Source of the DNA: JAYUHK01 sp043767025
Lineage (GTDB): Bacteria > Bacteroidota > Bacteroidia > Chitinophagales > Saprospiraceae
Assembly: GCA_043767025.1 (NCBI GenBank)
Contig: JAYUHK010000093.1
Location: 1-37,783, forward strand
Reading direction: 5' to 3'
Length of the DNA stretch: 37,783 nucleotides
Both the position numbers and the translations under genes were made by a program. A model generated the notes under the pieces. That model was given only the letters and a program-made list of their open reading frames with translations, was not told the origin of the DNA and did not search any database. Of the stretch, positions 8,341-15,545 are shown piece by piece (the stretch's first letter is position 1; every line of letters begins with the position of its first letter).

Positions 8341-8718
8341 TTATCCACCCATTTCTTTGCGCATATCCGATATTTGGCTTTCCCAAAGTCGCTTTTGGTC
8401 TTTCACGTCGTCGGCATCGCAAAAATCGGTTATCTCCAATATGGTCTGCTCCGTCACCGCCGACTTGTAGATGCGAAACTCCAAAAATTCTTCTGGGTCG
8501 GCATGGTTCCAACGCAGCCGCAACCGCTCTTCCTCGATGTCATCTACTATCATGGCGACCTCTGGCGCACCTTGCCAAGAAAAAATATAACAATCGTCTT
8601 GAATGTCGGCTTCGTCACAAAACCACCGGACTAAGCAGGCGGGCGAAGTAAGGAATTGATAAATAATCGTCGGTGACGCTTTCATCAAAAATTCAATTTG
8701 AAACGAAACTCTTGCCAT
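8341..8718 (-). CDS. START-like domain protein
   Basis: 125 residues of the Bacteroidota START-like (SRPBCC-fold) family. Visible features are the amphipathic N-terminal strand VSFQIEFLMKASPTIIYQFLTSPACLVRWFCDE, read here as a helix-grip start, then DDIEEERLRLRWNHADPEEFLEFRIYKSAVTEQTILEITDF and a C-terminal helix (KDQKRLWESQISDMRKEM). It is cytoplasmic, with no signal peptide. It sits 3 bp upstream of lptB in the same direction, so a lipid-related role is possible, but no ligand or function is shown. The ATG at 8716-8718 is the only good start. Confidence 0.8.
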   Translation of the reverse strand: MARVSFQIEFLMKASPTIIYQFLTSPACLVRWFCDEADIQDDCYIFSWQGAPEVAMIVDDIEEERLRLRWNHADPEEFLEFRIYKSAVTEQTILEITDFCDADDVKDQKRLWESQISDMRKEMGG

Positions 8719-8964
8719 GTGGTGTGGTGTATGAAGCTATTTTTCTTCAAGCGGACGCAATAAAATACAAAAAAATGAAACTCACAACATATTAACGAAA
8801 AAAAATTATTTTAGTTGAATTTTAATCAAAAATAATCACATTTAGAAATAATAAAAATAACACAATCCGTTTATTTGGAAAGAATAGATAATTTATTTTA
8901 AGCTCTTGCACCCAAATAGATTATATTTACAATTTTATATAAAACATTGATTATCAACAGTTTG

Positions 8965-9000
8965 TACGACTAAAAACTAATCGCTAAAAACTAAAAACTA
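8965..9000 (+). repeat. Dispersed repeat D-like tract, copy 2
   Basis: Three ACTAAAAACTAA-type units in a row. It matches the CTAAAAACTAAAAACT core of 31625-31655 and, inverted, of 642-672, but lacks the ATAAATAATT end. Confidence 0.4.
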
Positions 9001-9017
9001 TTTAGACACATTCCTTA
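8997..9017 (+). repeat. Dispersed repeat A, right-end fragment
   Basis: ATTTAGACACATTCCTTA resembles the right end TTTTAGACGCGTTCCTAA of the full copies. The left part of the element is missing. Confidence 0.4.
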
Positions 9018-9035
9018 CCAAAAAGTAGTGAATCG

Positions 9036-9068
9036 AAGCTACCGACACCTTTGAGGTGTCGGTAGCTT
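9036..9068 (-). terminator. Hairpin terminator or REP-like hairpin after the glucosaminidase gene
   Basis: AGCTACCGACACCT (9037-9050) and AGGTGTCGGTAGCT (9054-9067) form a perfect 14-bp stem with a 3-nt loop, extendable by one A-T pair. It lies 21 bp past the stop codon of the minus-strand glucosaminidase. The T-run after it on that strand is weak. Its CCGACA..CTTTGAG..TGTCGG core recurs in the hairpin at 18112-18145, so it may be a mobile or repeated terminator type. Confidence 0.7.
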
Positions 9069-9088
9069 ATGCAATAAACTGTGTATTG

Positions 9089-9835
9089 TTATTTTTTACG
9101 TTTTTTTCTGACTGTTGCCTCTGGTTGTTGTGGTTTAGCTTCGCTTTTTACTTGCTCCACACGCAGCGAACCACGCTCGTAGCCGTCTGGGATTTCGACG
9201 GGTGCTGGCGCAATGCTCTCACCATCTTTCTCTTGGAGTACCAATTCCGTCGTAGGCACGAATGTCGTTGATTCTTGTTTTTGAAGGGCTTCGTCGTAGC
9301 GATACAATTCGTACTGTTCGATTTTTTCTATCAATAATCTGTCATAATCTGCCCGACTTGCGTAGTTTTTGTCTCTCAAGCCGCGCGCCCAACTTTTGTA
9401 GTCGGTGGGTGCGAGGTAAAATAAATCGTCGTAGCGGTCGTCTTCGACTATAAATTGGGTGTGGTCAATGTAGGATTCTTGTACCGATTTGTATTGACGA
9501 AAGCAAGATTTTATCAATCTGCCTCGAGCGTCGCGGTCGTCGTCTGTCTTGCAAAAAGTAGCGCCGTCCCAATCTCGTATGCTTTTGATACCGAAATGAT
9601 TGTTGGCATTTTTAGCCAGTTCGCTGTTGCCCCAACTGGATTCTACGGCGGCTTGCGCCAAAATAATGCTGGCGGGAATACCGCTTTTTTTCATTTCCGA
9701 CACCGCCCAGTGAGAATATTTTTTAAAATACTCTTGCGGAGCAGATACTGGATTAGATAAACTCATCAAGCCGATAGCCATAGGAACTAATAGCAGATGC
9801 GGGGATACCCCACACAAAGTGTAGTGCTTTTCCAT
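9089..9835 (-). CDS. Exported glucosaminidase domain protein (FlgJ/Bax-like)
   Basis: 248 residues from the ATG at 9835. A hydrophobic segment (HLLLVPMAIGLMSLSNPVSA, about 13-32) acts as a signal or anchor. The mannosyl-glycoprotein endo-beta-N-acetylglucosaminidase-like domain (about 38-185) has SGIPASIILAQAAVESSWGNS with the predicted catalytic Glu near 65, then NNHFGIKS and FRQYKSVQESYIDHTQFI. Such enzymes cleave the glycan chains of peptidoglycan. The C-terminal tail is low-complexity and very basic (KKRKK at the end) with no LysM repeats. An upstream in-frame ATG at 9895 would add 20 residues without a better signal, so 9835 is preferred. It is probably monocistronic, ending at the hairpin at 9036-9068. 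Confidence 0.85.
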   Translation of the reverse strand: MEKHYTLCGVSPHLLLVPMAIGLMSLSNPVSAPQEYFKKYSHWAVSEMKKSGIPASIILAQAAVESSWGNSELAKNANNHFGIKSIRDWDGATFCKTDDDRDARGRLIKSCFRQYKSVQESYIDHTQFIVEDDRYDDLFYLAPTDYKSWARGLRDKNYASRADYDRLLIEKIEQYELYRYDEALQKQESTTFVPTTELVLQEKDGESIAPAPVEIPDGYERGSLRVEQVKSEAKPQQPEATVRKKRKK

Positions 9836-10139
9836 AATAAGGTTTGCTTTGTTTTGTAGCGCAGTCTTGGAGTCACAAGGTTCAAAAAATCTCATAGAGC
9901 TTTTTGTCGGCTGCAACGCGCAGCCAATCGGCAGAAGATTTTCCTAATTTTTGAACTCAAAAACTGTTCAGGAAATAAAAAAATAATGTGTTTGTTCTGT
10001 AACCTTTTCAGTCTGTCGGCAATAGTGTTTGTGCGCGGACAGACCAATTTATTTCATCGAGCCTTGTGAAGACTTGTTGGGCGACTTGAACGGATTTGTA
10101 AGACGGTTAAGAAATGTACATAAAAAATGAACAAAAACT

Positions 10140-10161
10140 ATACCGCTTTGATACCGCTTTA
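10140..10161 (+). repeat. Tandem 11-bp direct repeat
   Basis: ATACCGCTTTG followed directly by ATACCGCTTTA: two copies one helical turn apart. It could be a protein-binding site. No gene starts close to it. Confidence 0.4.
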
Positions 10162-10225
10162 ACTTTTTTTGTTGAAATAGAGTGACAGGTAAGAATTGTA
10201 CTTTGATGGCACAATCTTTTGAGAG

Positions 10226-10268
10226 CGCAGCTAACTGTTAGAGTGAGAGGTAATTAGCTGCGTTTTAT
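10226..10268 (+). terminator. Hairpin with T-rich tail, possible end of a small RNA
   Basis: CGCAGCTAA (10226-10234) and TTAGCTGCG (10254-10262) form a perfect 9-bp stem with a 19-nt loop, followed by TTTTATAATT. A TACTTTG box lies about 25 bp upstream. No gene ends here on the plus strand. Confidence 0.3.
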
Positions 10269-10434
10269 AATTATTATAAGGGCAAATACAATACCAATAT
10301 TTGTTAATCGAAGCGAATAAAAAAATATAATTTTTTTGCAAATATGTAAAACGTTGATAGACAGATAATATTAAAACTAAAAAAATATAACAAAAAATGC
10401 AACTATTTTTAGAAGAAAAATAATCCAGCGTGAC

Positions 10435-10480
10435 AGGAACGAAGAAAAATTTGAGTACTTAATTTTGAACACGTTCTTAA
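10435..10480 (+). repeat. Dispersed repeat A, diverged copy
   Basis: It begins AGGAACGAAGAAAAAT and ends ACACGTTCTTAA, with the middle diverged from the 41-bp consensus shared by 680-720 and 10801-10841. Confidence 0.5.
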
Positions 10481-10487
10481 TAAGCAA

Positions 10488-10600
10488 AAGAATCAAGTGC
10501 TGCGCACAAATTCTAACATTTTTTGCAAAAACTTGGATTTCTACAAGCCACGTCTGAAAAAACAGTCACATTGGATAAAAGCGATTTGAAATTTTTGGCA
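10488..10600 (+). repeat. Dispersed repeat B, copy 2
   Basis: It aligns with 7227-7340: AATCAAGTGCTG, ACAAATTCTAACATTTTTTGC, then TACAAGCCACGTCTGAAAA and an AT-rich tail. The hairpin start seen in the other copies is missing here. Confidence 0.5.
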
Positions 10601-10624
10601 AAAAAATATTTTGCATGACGTAAG
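10601..10624 (+). repeat. Dispersed repeat C, copy 3
   Basis: AAAAAATATTTTGCATGACG aligns with 107-130 at about 19 of 24 positions. It joins directly onto a repeat A copy, so B, C and A occur here in series. Confidence 0.4.
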
Positions 10625-10667
10625 GAATGAGGAAAAAATGAGTAGTTTATTTTAGATACATTCCTAA
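10623..10667 (+). repeat. Dispersed repeat A, copy in LytTR upstream region
   Basis: AGGAATGAGGAAAAAATGAG, then AGTTTATTTTAGATACATTCCTAA. It has the same length and terminal inverted repeats as copy 1, with a few substitutions. Confidence 0.6.
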
Positions 10668-10798
10668 ATTATAAAGTTTTATTTATTTTAGCATTTTAGT
10701 ACGTTTGAACTGATTTTTTACGACTTTTGTAATTATTCTTGAAAACCTTTTTATTCACACACGGATTTTGTTCACTTATTTTTTATCTAATTCCTGAT

Positions 10799-10841
10799 GA
10801 ATGAAGAAAAAATAAGTAGTTTATTTTAGACGCGTTCCTAA
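10799..10841 (+). repeat. Dispersed repeat A, copy nearest the LytTR gene
   Basis: Positions 10801-10841 are identical over 41 bp to 680-720. It ends 48 bp before the regulator's ATG and may overlap its promoter region. Confidence 0.7.
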
Positions 10842-10889
10842 TCGACCAAAGTAGAATAATTTGCGGCACGCAAAGTAAAAAAACCCAAA

Positions 10890-11645
10890 ATGAAACTTAA
10901 AACCATTCTTGTGGACGACGAAGTAGCTTGCACCAGCACTTTGAAAATAGAATTAGAAGCGTATTGCCCAGACGTTGAGGTGATTCTGACTTTCAATGAC
11001 CCTGACGAAGCGATTATTTTTTTGCAAAAAAATCAAGTAGATATTGTGTTTCTCGATATAGAAATGGGCGTAATGACGGGTTTCGATTTGCTCAACAAAC
11101 TAAAAAATATCAGTTTTGAAGTAGTATTTGTTACCGCGTATGATAATTATGCGGTAAAAGCGTTTGAGTATTGCGCCGTAGATTATTTGGTAAAACCCGT
11201 CATGAAATACCGCCTCATAGAAGCGGTAGAAAAAATCATGAAAAAACGGGACAACCCAACGCCCAATACCCTGAAACTGAACCTTTTACAGAATAGTTTG
11301 CAGACTATTCAGCAGCAACTTCCTACCATTCCTATCCCTACCGCAGACGGATTGGAACTCATCAGAATAGACGAAATCGTGTACATCGAAGCCGACGGCA
11401 ATTACACGACGATTTTTATGAAAACAGTCAAAGAGCAATACTGTGTGTCCAAATCGCTCAAAGAAATAGAGGGACTTTTATCGGGGCGAAATTTTATACG
11501 CACACACAACTCATTCATAGTCAATCCTTTGTACATCAAAAAATATGTGCGGGGTTCGGGCGGCTATCTGGTCATGTCCAACGGCGCAAGCGTAGATGTG
11601 TCGCGTGCAAACAAGGATAAAGTGATTGAAGCGTTGGGAGCGTAG
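10890..11645 (+). CDS. LytTR-type response regulator
   Basis: 251 residues. The receiver domain (1-118) has the acidic pair Asp9/Asp10, the phospho-acceptor Asp56 (VFLDIEMG), the conserved Thr in VFVTAYD and the Lys in YLVKPV. A linker (about 120-150) leads to a LytTR DNA-binding domain (about 152-250) with DEIVYIEADGNYTTIF, VSKSLKEIEGLL, and FIRTHNSFIVNPLYIKKY. LytTR proteins bind paired direct repeats spaced about two helical turns apart. It is followed after 193 bp by its probable kinase. The intergenic gap holds a direct-repeat pair of that type (11763-11796), so it may regulate the kinase gene. The family call is firm. Confidence 0.95.
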   Translation: MKLKTILVDDEVACTSTLKIELEAYCPDVEVILTFNDPDEAIIFLQKNQVDIVFLDIEMGVMTGFDLLNKLKNISFEVVFVTAYDNYAVKAFEYCAVDYLVKPVMKYRLIEAVEKIMKKRDNPTPNTLKLNLLQNSLQTIQQQLPTIPIPTADGLELIRIDEIVYIEADGNYTTIFMKTVKEQYCVSKSLKEIEGLLSGRNFIRTHNSFIVNPLYIKKYVRGSGGYLVMSNGASVDVSRANKDKVIEALGA

Positions 11646-11660
11646 GAAATATCGAATATC

Positions 11661-11738
11661 GAACAAGGAATGTCGAATGTTGAAGGAATACAGCATCGAA
11701 ATTGAAAATACACGCGGAACATTCGATATTCGTTGTTC
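11661..11738. repeat. Large palindromic intergenic repeat
   Basis: GAACAAGGAATGTCGAATGTT (11661-11681) pairs with AACATTCGATATTCGTTGTTC (11718-11738): 21 positions with one mismatch and one possible G-U pair. The loop is 36 nt. I recognise this as resembling a palindromic repeat seen between genes in many Bacteroidota. It could act as a hairpin in the message between regulator and kinase. Confidence 0.6.
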
Positions 11739-11762
11739 AAAAATTCGGTTGTTCAAAAAACG

Positions 11763-11796
11763 CCCAACTATACACCCAAACGCACCAACTATACAC
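11763..11796 (+). promoter_or_regulatory. Candidate LytTR operator upstream of the kinase
   Basis: CCAACTATACAC occurs at 11764-11775 and again, identical, at 11785-11796, exactly 21 bp apart. The pair ends 30 bp before a TATCTTTG box. A second version with the same linker and spacing is at 21562-21595. This is the geometry expected for a LytTR site. Confidence 0.55.
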
Positions 11797-11826
11797 TCGC
11801 ACTTTCCCAACACCCTTATTTTTACC

Positions 11827-11834
11827 TATCTTTG
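11827..11834 (+). promoter_or_regulatory. Putative -7 box of the LytS-type kinase
   Basis: TATCTTTG is a perfect match to the phylum consensus. It ends only 4 bp before the ATG at 11839, so transcripts from it would be leaderless or nearly so. Confidence 0.5.
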
Positions 11835-11838
11835 ACAG

Positions 11839-14800
11839 ATGAAATCAAAAATATTACTTTGTAACGTATTGATTTTATTTGCTTTATGTGCTGCAAATGG
11901 ACAATCTAAAAGAGCGTTGGGTTCTTTTGATGTGCCGCATTGTGTCAATTTGACGACCCGCGAAGGTCTGGTTTCGCCTATTTCGCAGGCATTAGCGCAA
12001 GACCGACAGGGCTACATTTGGATTGGCTCCAACGATGGTTTGACTCGGTACGACGGCAAAAATTGTAAATCGTTTTTGCACAAAAGCGAGGACAGCACGA
12101 CTTTGGACGCTAACTATTTCAATGACCTTGAAGCCGACGCGGAAGGGCGAGTCTGGTGCGCCACAATTGGCGGACTTGATGCGTATTTACCTGACAGACA
12201 ACAGTTTAAACATTACACAAAAAATATTTCGGGGACTTATGTAAAATGCCTTTTGAACGAAAACAGCGATTGGATTTGGGTCGGAACGATGAACCGAGAT
12301 GCACACGCTGGCGGCGGTCTGAATCTGCTGAACAAACGAACTGGCGAACACGGTTACTGGGAAATTACAAGCGAAAAAGCTAATTTTTCCTTCAAACACA
12401 ACTCCGTAACGGCTTTGGCGAAGGACAAAAATAACGAGCATTGGCTTTGGGTGAGTACCGAATCTGGCGTGGCTTTATTCGATATTTCGCAGTTTCGGTT
12501 CATCAATTTTTGGCGCGTACCTGCTATGGATTTGGCGCAGTATCAGTATGTTACGAGTATTTTGCCGCAGGAAGACGGTTCGCTTTGGGTCGGTTGCTGG
12601 GCGTTGGGATTGTATCATTTTTTTCCTCCAAAAAGCACTTGGGAATATGTAGAAGTCAAGCCCGACGTAAAAGATAAGTTCAGGATTGTGACTTCTATCG
12701 CTCGAAAATCAGCTACCGAGATTTGGGTCGGCACGCAATACGGTATTCATTTTTTGGATAAAAAAACGCTAAAACCTACGCTTTGGGAACACGATAATCG
12801 CGATGCGGAAAGTGTGTTGGGTTATTTAGTTTGGGATATTTTGGAAGATAAAAGCGGCATCGCTTGGTTTGCTTTGGACAGTGGCGTGAGCCGTTGGGAC
12901 AAGCGACAAGACCTTTTTCGCTTCTTTCGGGCGGAAGTACACCAAAAACTCAACAGCAATGTTTATGCCATCACGGGGATTGCGGAAGACACCGCCAGAC
13001 GCGTTTTTGATATGACAGTTGGTAGCGGAGAAAATGTCTATTCCATTGATTATCAGAATAATACGTCTGATGTTACTTATTTTTTTTCTTGGAAAAACAA
13101 AAAACAAGAACCTCGTTTTTTTGACGGGATAACGAATGATAAATATGGCAGGCAATGGTTGATGTCACAAAATGAAGTTTTTACGAGGGATAAAAATAAA
13201 ATTACGCTTTTTGAGCCGTCTTTTTTGGCTGGAAAAATTCCCAAAACGATGACCGTAAAATCATTGCAAGCGGACGAGCAAGGCAATATTTGGGCGGTCG
13301 GGCAGGACGATTTTTTTTATTTTAATCCCGATAAAAAAACGTTCAGATATTACAATATAAAAGCGTACAATCTGCCGAATGTAAAGCCGAATGATTTTAT
13401 TTCGAGGCTGCTGCCCGACGGAAAAGGAAACGCCTACGTCACGACTTCTTCGGGGCTGATTGTGGCGCAGGGCGATTTTTTGAAGCAATATATCTTGTTT
13501 GACAATCCTGAAAGCCCTTTGAATACTTTGCGTTCAGTGGCGTTTGCGGAAGACGGAAAACTGTGGCTAATCGCTGCCAATCAAGGAGTTGTGAAATGTG
13601 AAATCAAAGAAAATCACCTCGAAATGGAAAAAAATAACACTGGAAGTTATTTTTTTTTGGAGGGAAATATCCAAGATATTATCGCGGACAACGAAAAAAA
13701 TATTTGGGCGGCGACCGCCAAAGGTATCCTTTTTTACAACCCCAAAAATAGACAATTACTCACTTTTGACGAAACGCACGGTCTGACGAAAGGCAAAACA
13801 CCTGCGGTGCAAGGAGGTAGAATTTTTACAAAAACCGCATCGGGAAAAATATTTTTTCCGACCAATTACAACAGGTTGGCGTGGTTTCGTCCGTCCGAAA
13901 TTATTGTCAAAACCGAGCCAAAGCCGAGCGTTTATTTTGACGGTTTTAAGGTTTTTGATAAAGATTTGACCGCCAAAAAATCGTTGAATTTTCCCGACAA
14001 GGTGCAACTCACCTACAAAGAAAATTTTTTTAGTATCGCTTATTCAGCCGTACATTTTAGCAACGCGCAGAACGTAAAATACGCTTACAGATTAGACGGC
14101 ATCGACGCGAATTGGATAACGACACAGGGCGGAACTGCCAACTATACCAATATCAAAGGCGGCAACTATGCCTTTCATCTGAAAGCTAAAAATACAACGG
14201 GGGTTTGGAGCGAAGAGCGCGTTTTGAACATTTCGGTAGAGCCTCCTTTTTGGGAAAAATGGTGGTTTTATTTGGGTATTTTTTTATTTTTGTGTGCTTG
14301 TTTTTATGGATTTTACAAATACAGAATCTCGCAAATCAACGAAAAATCGCGGATAGAAAAATTGGCGATGCAAAGCGAAGTAAAAGCACTTCGGGCGCAA
14401 ATGAACCCACATTTTATGTTCAACGCCCTCAACTCTGTAAAAAGTTATGTTTTGGGAAATCAGCCTTTGAAGGCTTCCGAATATTTGAGCAATTTTGCTT
14501 ATTTGTTGCGCCAGACTTTGCAGCAGTCGCGCGAGCATACCATCACGCTTCGCGGAGATTTGGAAACCGTAAAACTCTATGTAGAAATGGAGCAAATGCG
14601 CTTTCAGGAAACTTTCAGTGTGGTGTACGAAATTGCGGAAGACGTTGATTTAGAGCAAGTTATGATACCGCCGATGCTTTCGCAGCCCTACATCGAGAAC
14701 GCTATCAAACACGGTTTGCCTGCCCGAAAAAAAGAGGGACTTTTGACCATTTCGGTACAATATGCGGACGAGAAACAAGAAGAAATTTTGTACTGCATCG

Positions 14801-15003
14801 AAGACAACGGCGTTGGAAGGAAAACGACTTCTGCCGAAAAAAATCCGCAACACAAATCACTCGGAATGGTAATCATACAGGAGCGTATAGATATTCACAA
14901 TCAACTGAATAACAACAAGTTAGATGTAAAAATTATTGACAAAAAAGACGAAAATGGAGTAGCGATTGGCACAAAAGTAGTGCTTAAACTCACGCTTTCG
15001 TGA
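11839..15003 (+). CDS. LytS-type sensor histidine kinase with beta-propeller sensor
   Basis: 1054 residues. A signal peptide (1-22, LLCNVLILFALCAANGQ) is followed by a periplasmic two-component-regulator propeller. Its repeated blades include IWIGSNDGLTRYDG, WVWVGT-like WIWVGTMN, LWVGCWALGLYHF, IWVGTQYGIHFLD, IWAVGQDDFFYF and IWAATAKGILFYNP. A Y_Y_Y domain follows (about 700-790, including VKYAYRLDGIDANWIT), then one membrane segment (about 808-829). The cytoplasmic part is a His_kinase domain with LRAQMNPHFMFNALNSVKSY (His858 as phospho-acceptor) and an HATPase domain with PYIENAIKHG and EDNGVG. The architecture is like the sensor half of hybrid polysaccharide sensors, but without a fused regulator. 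It pairs with the upstream LytTR regulator. The ligand is unknown. Confidence 0.92.
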   Translation: MKSKILLCNVLILFALCAANGQSKRALGSFDVPHCVNLTTREGLVSPISQALAQDRQGYIWIGSNDGLTRYDGKNCKSFLHKSEDSTTLDANYFNDLEADAEGRVWCATIGGLDAYLPDRQQFKHYTKNISGTYVKCLLNENSDWIWVGTMNRDAHAGGGLNLLNKRTGEHGYWEITSEKANFSFKHNSVTALAKDKNNEHWLWVSTESGVALFDISQFRFINFWRVPAMDLAQYQYVTSILPQEDGSLWVGCWALGLYHFFPPKSTWEYVEVKPDVKDKFRIVTSIARKSATEIWVGTQYGIHFLDKKTLKPTLWEHDNRDAESVLGYLVWDILEDKSGIAWFALDSGVSRWDKRQDLFRFFRAEVHQKLNSNVYAITGIAEDTARRVFDMTVGSGENVYSIDYQNNTSDVTYFFSWKNKKQEPRFFDGITNDKYGRQWLMSQNEVFTRDKNKITLFEPSFLAGKIPKTMTVKSLQADEQGNIWAVGQDDFFYFNPDKKTFRYYNIKAYNLPNVKPNDFISRLLPDGKGNAYVTTSSGLIVAQGDFLKQYILFDNPESPLNTLRSVAFAEDGKLWLIAANQGVVKCEIKENHLEMEKNNTGSYFFLEGNIQDIIADNEKNIWAATAKGILFYNPKNRQLLTFDETHGLTKGKTPAVQGGRIFTKTASGKIFFPTNYNRLAWFRPSEIIVKTEPKPSVYFDGFKVFDKDLTAKKSLNFPDKVQLTYKENFFSIAYSAVHFSNAQNVKYAYRLDGIDANWITTQGGTANYTNIKGGNYAFHLKAKNTTGVWSEERVLNISVEPPFWEKWWFYLGIFLFLCACFYGFYKYRISQINEKSRIEKLAMQSEVKALRAQMNPHFMFNALNSVKSYVLGNQPLKASEYLSNFAYLLRQTLQQSREHTITLRGDLETVKLYVEMEQMRFQETFSVVYEIAEDVDLEQVMIPPMLSQPYIENAIKHGLPARKKEGLLTISVQYADEKQEEILYCIEDNGVGRKTTSAEKNPQHKSLGMVIIQERIDIHNQLNNNKLDVKIIDKKDENGVAIGTKVVLKLTLS

Positions 15004-15012
15004 GGATTTTAT

Positions 15013-15492
15013 TTACGAAAAAATCTCATTCAAGTCCATTTCTATATCCAAAATTTCGTCTTTCAAAATACCTTTACTAAACATCTGAAAATCGTAGGGC
15101 GAATTATAAACAGCAATAGACTGCAAACTCGGCACGACGAGCCACGCAGATTTAACGCCTTTTAGGAAGTAACGTTCTGCCTTGTCGCTCAACTCTTGAA
15201 TACCTTGCGTAGGCAACAAAATTTCGATTATACCAAGCGGAACATTTGTCATTTTGATTTCATCGTGAAAAAAATCAATGTCCATTTTTGGAAAAATAGC
15301 CAAGTCGGGCGTTGAACTCCAATCTTCCAATTCAAGTGAAATTTCGCTCATAAAGCGATATTTTTTACGATAATTCATAAAAAATAAACCACTTAAATTA
15401 TTTTGAATAACAGAATGATTTTTACTCGGCATGGCTTTTCCTCTTTCAAGTTCGTAATCTACGGAAGGATTAACTGGCAATGTTGTTTCCAT
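15013..15492 (-). CDS. Uma2-family (DUF820) nuclease-like protein
   Basis: 159 residues of the Uma2/DUF820 family, which has a PD-(D/E)XK nuclease fold. Visible core elements are the Asp in STPDLAIFP, the Glu in GIIEILLPTQ, and the downstream Lys in LSDKAERYFLKGVKSAWLVVP, matching the family pattern. The N-terminal YELERGKAMPSKNHSVIQNNLSGLF is typical too. Its biological role is not known. It is convergent with the LytS-type kinase (9 bp apart) and stands alone. No toxin-antitoxin partner is seen. Confidence 0.85.
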   Translation of the reverse strand: METTLPVNPSVDYELERGKAMPSKNHSVIQNNLSGLFFMNYRKKYRFMSEISLELEDWSSTPDLAIFPKMDIDFFHDEIKMTNVPLGIIEILLPTQGIQELSDKAERYFLKGVKSAWLVVPSLQSIAVYNSPYDFQMFSKGILKDEILDIEMDLNEIFS

Positions 15493-15519
15493 AAAATAAT
15501 TTTATTTTTACAAAAATAG

Positions 15520-15527
15520 TATCTTTA
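15520..15527 (+). promoter_or_regulatory. Putative -7 box of the T9SS glycosidase-like gene
   Basis: TATCTTTA differs from TATCTTTG by its last base and lies 18 bp upstream of the ATG at 15546. Confidence 0.35.
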
Positions 15528-15545
15528 CTTTCAAATTCCAAACAA

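Larger units (their letters stand above)
8719..9088. other. Gene-free stretch between START-like gene and glucosaminidase
   Basis: AT-rich, with no coding region. It contains a repeat D-like tract (8965-9000) joined to the tail of a repeat A copy (8997-9017), and a strong hairpin at 9036-9068 that ends the glucosaminidase transcript. Confidence 0.6.
9836..10889. other. Gene-free 1-kb stretch, repeat-rich
   Basis: No coding region could be supported on either strand. It contains a tandem 11-bp repeat (10140-10161), a hairpin with a T-rich tail (10226-10268), repeat B copy 2 (10488-10600), repeat C copy 3 (10601-10624) and three repeat A copies (10435-10480, 10623-10667, 10799-10841). The LytTR regulator's promoter must lie at its right end. 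Confidence 0.6.

Noticed and set aside
9836..9916. Longer start for the glucosaminidase (TTG at 9916 or ATG at 9895)
   Set aside because: The added residues (RFFEPCDSKTALQNKANLI) are polar and would bury the signal-like segment that starts soon after ATG 9835.
11763..11796. Direct repeats considered as a CRISPR or tandem array
   Set aside because: There are only two 12-bp units, and the same pair occurs once more before another promoter. This fits an operator.
11626..11835. 69-codon frame between LytTR regulator and kinase
   Set aside because: It is the translation of the palindromic repeat and the operator-like repeats, a known source of false genes in this phylum.
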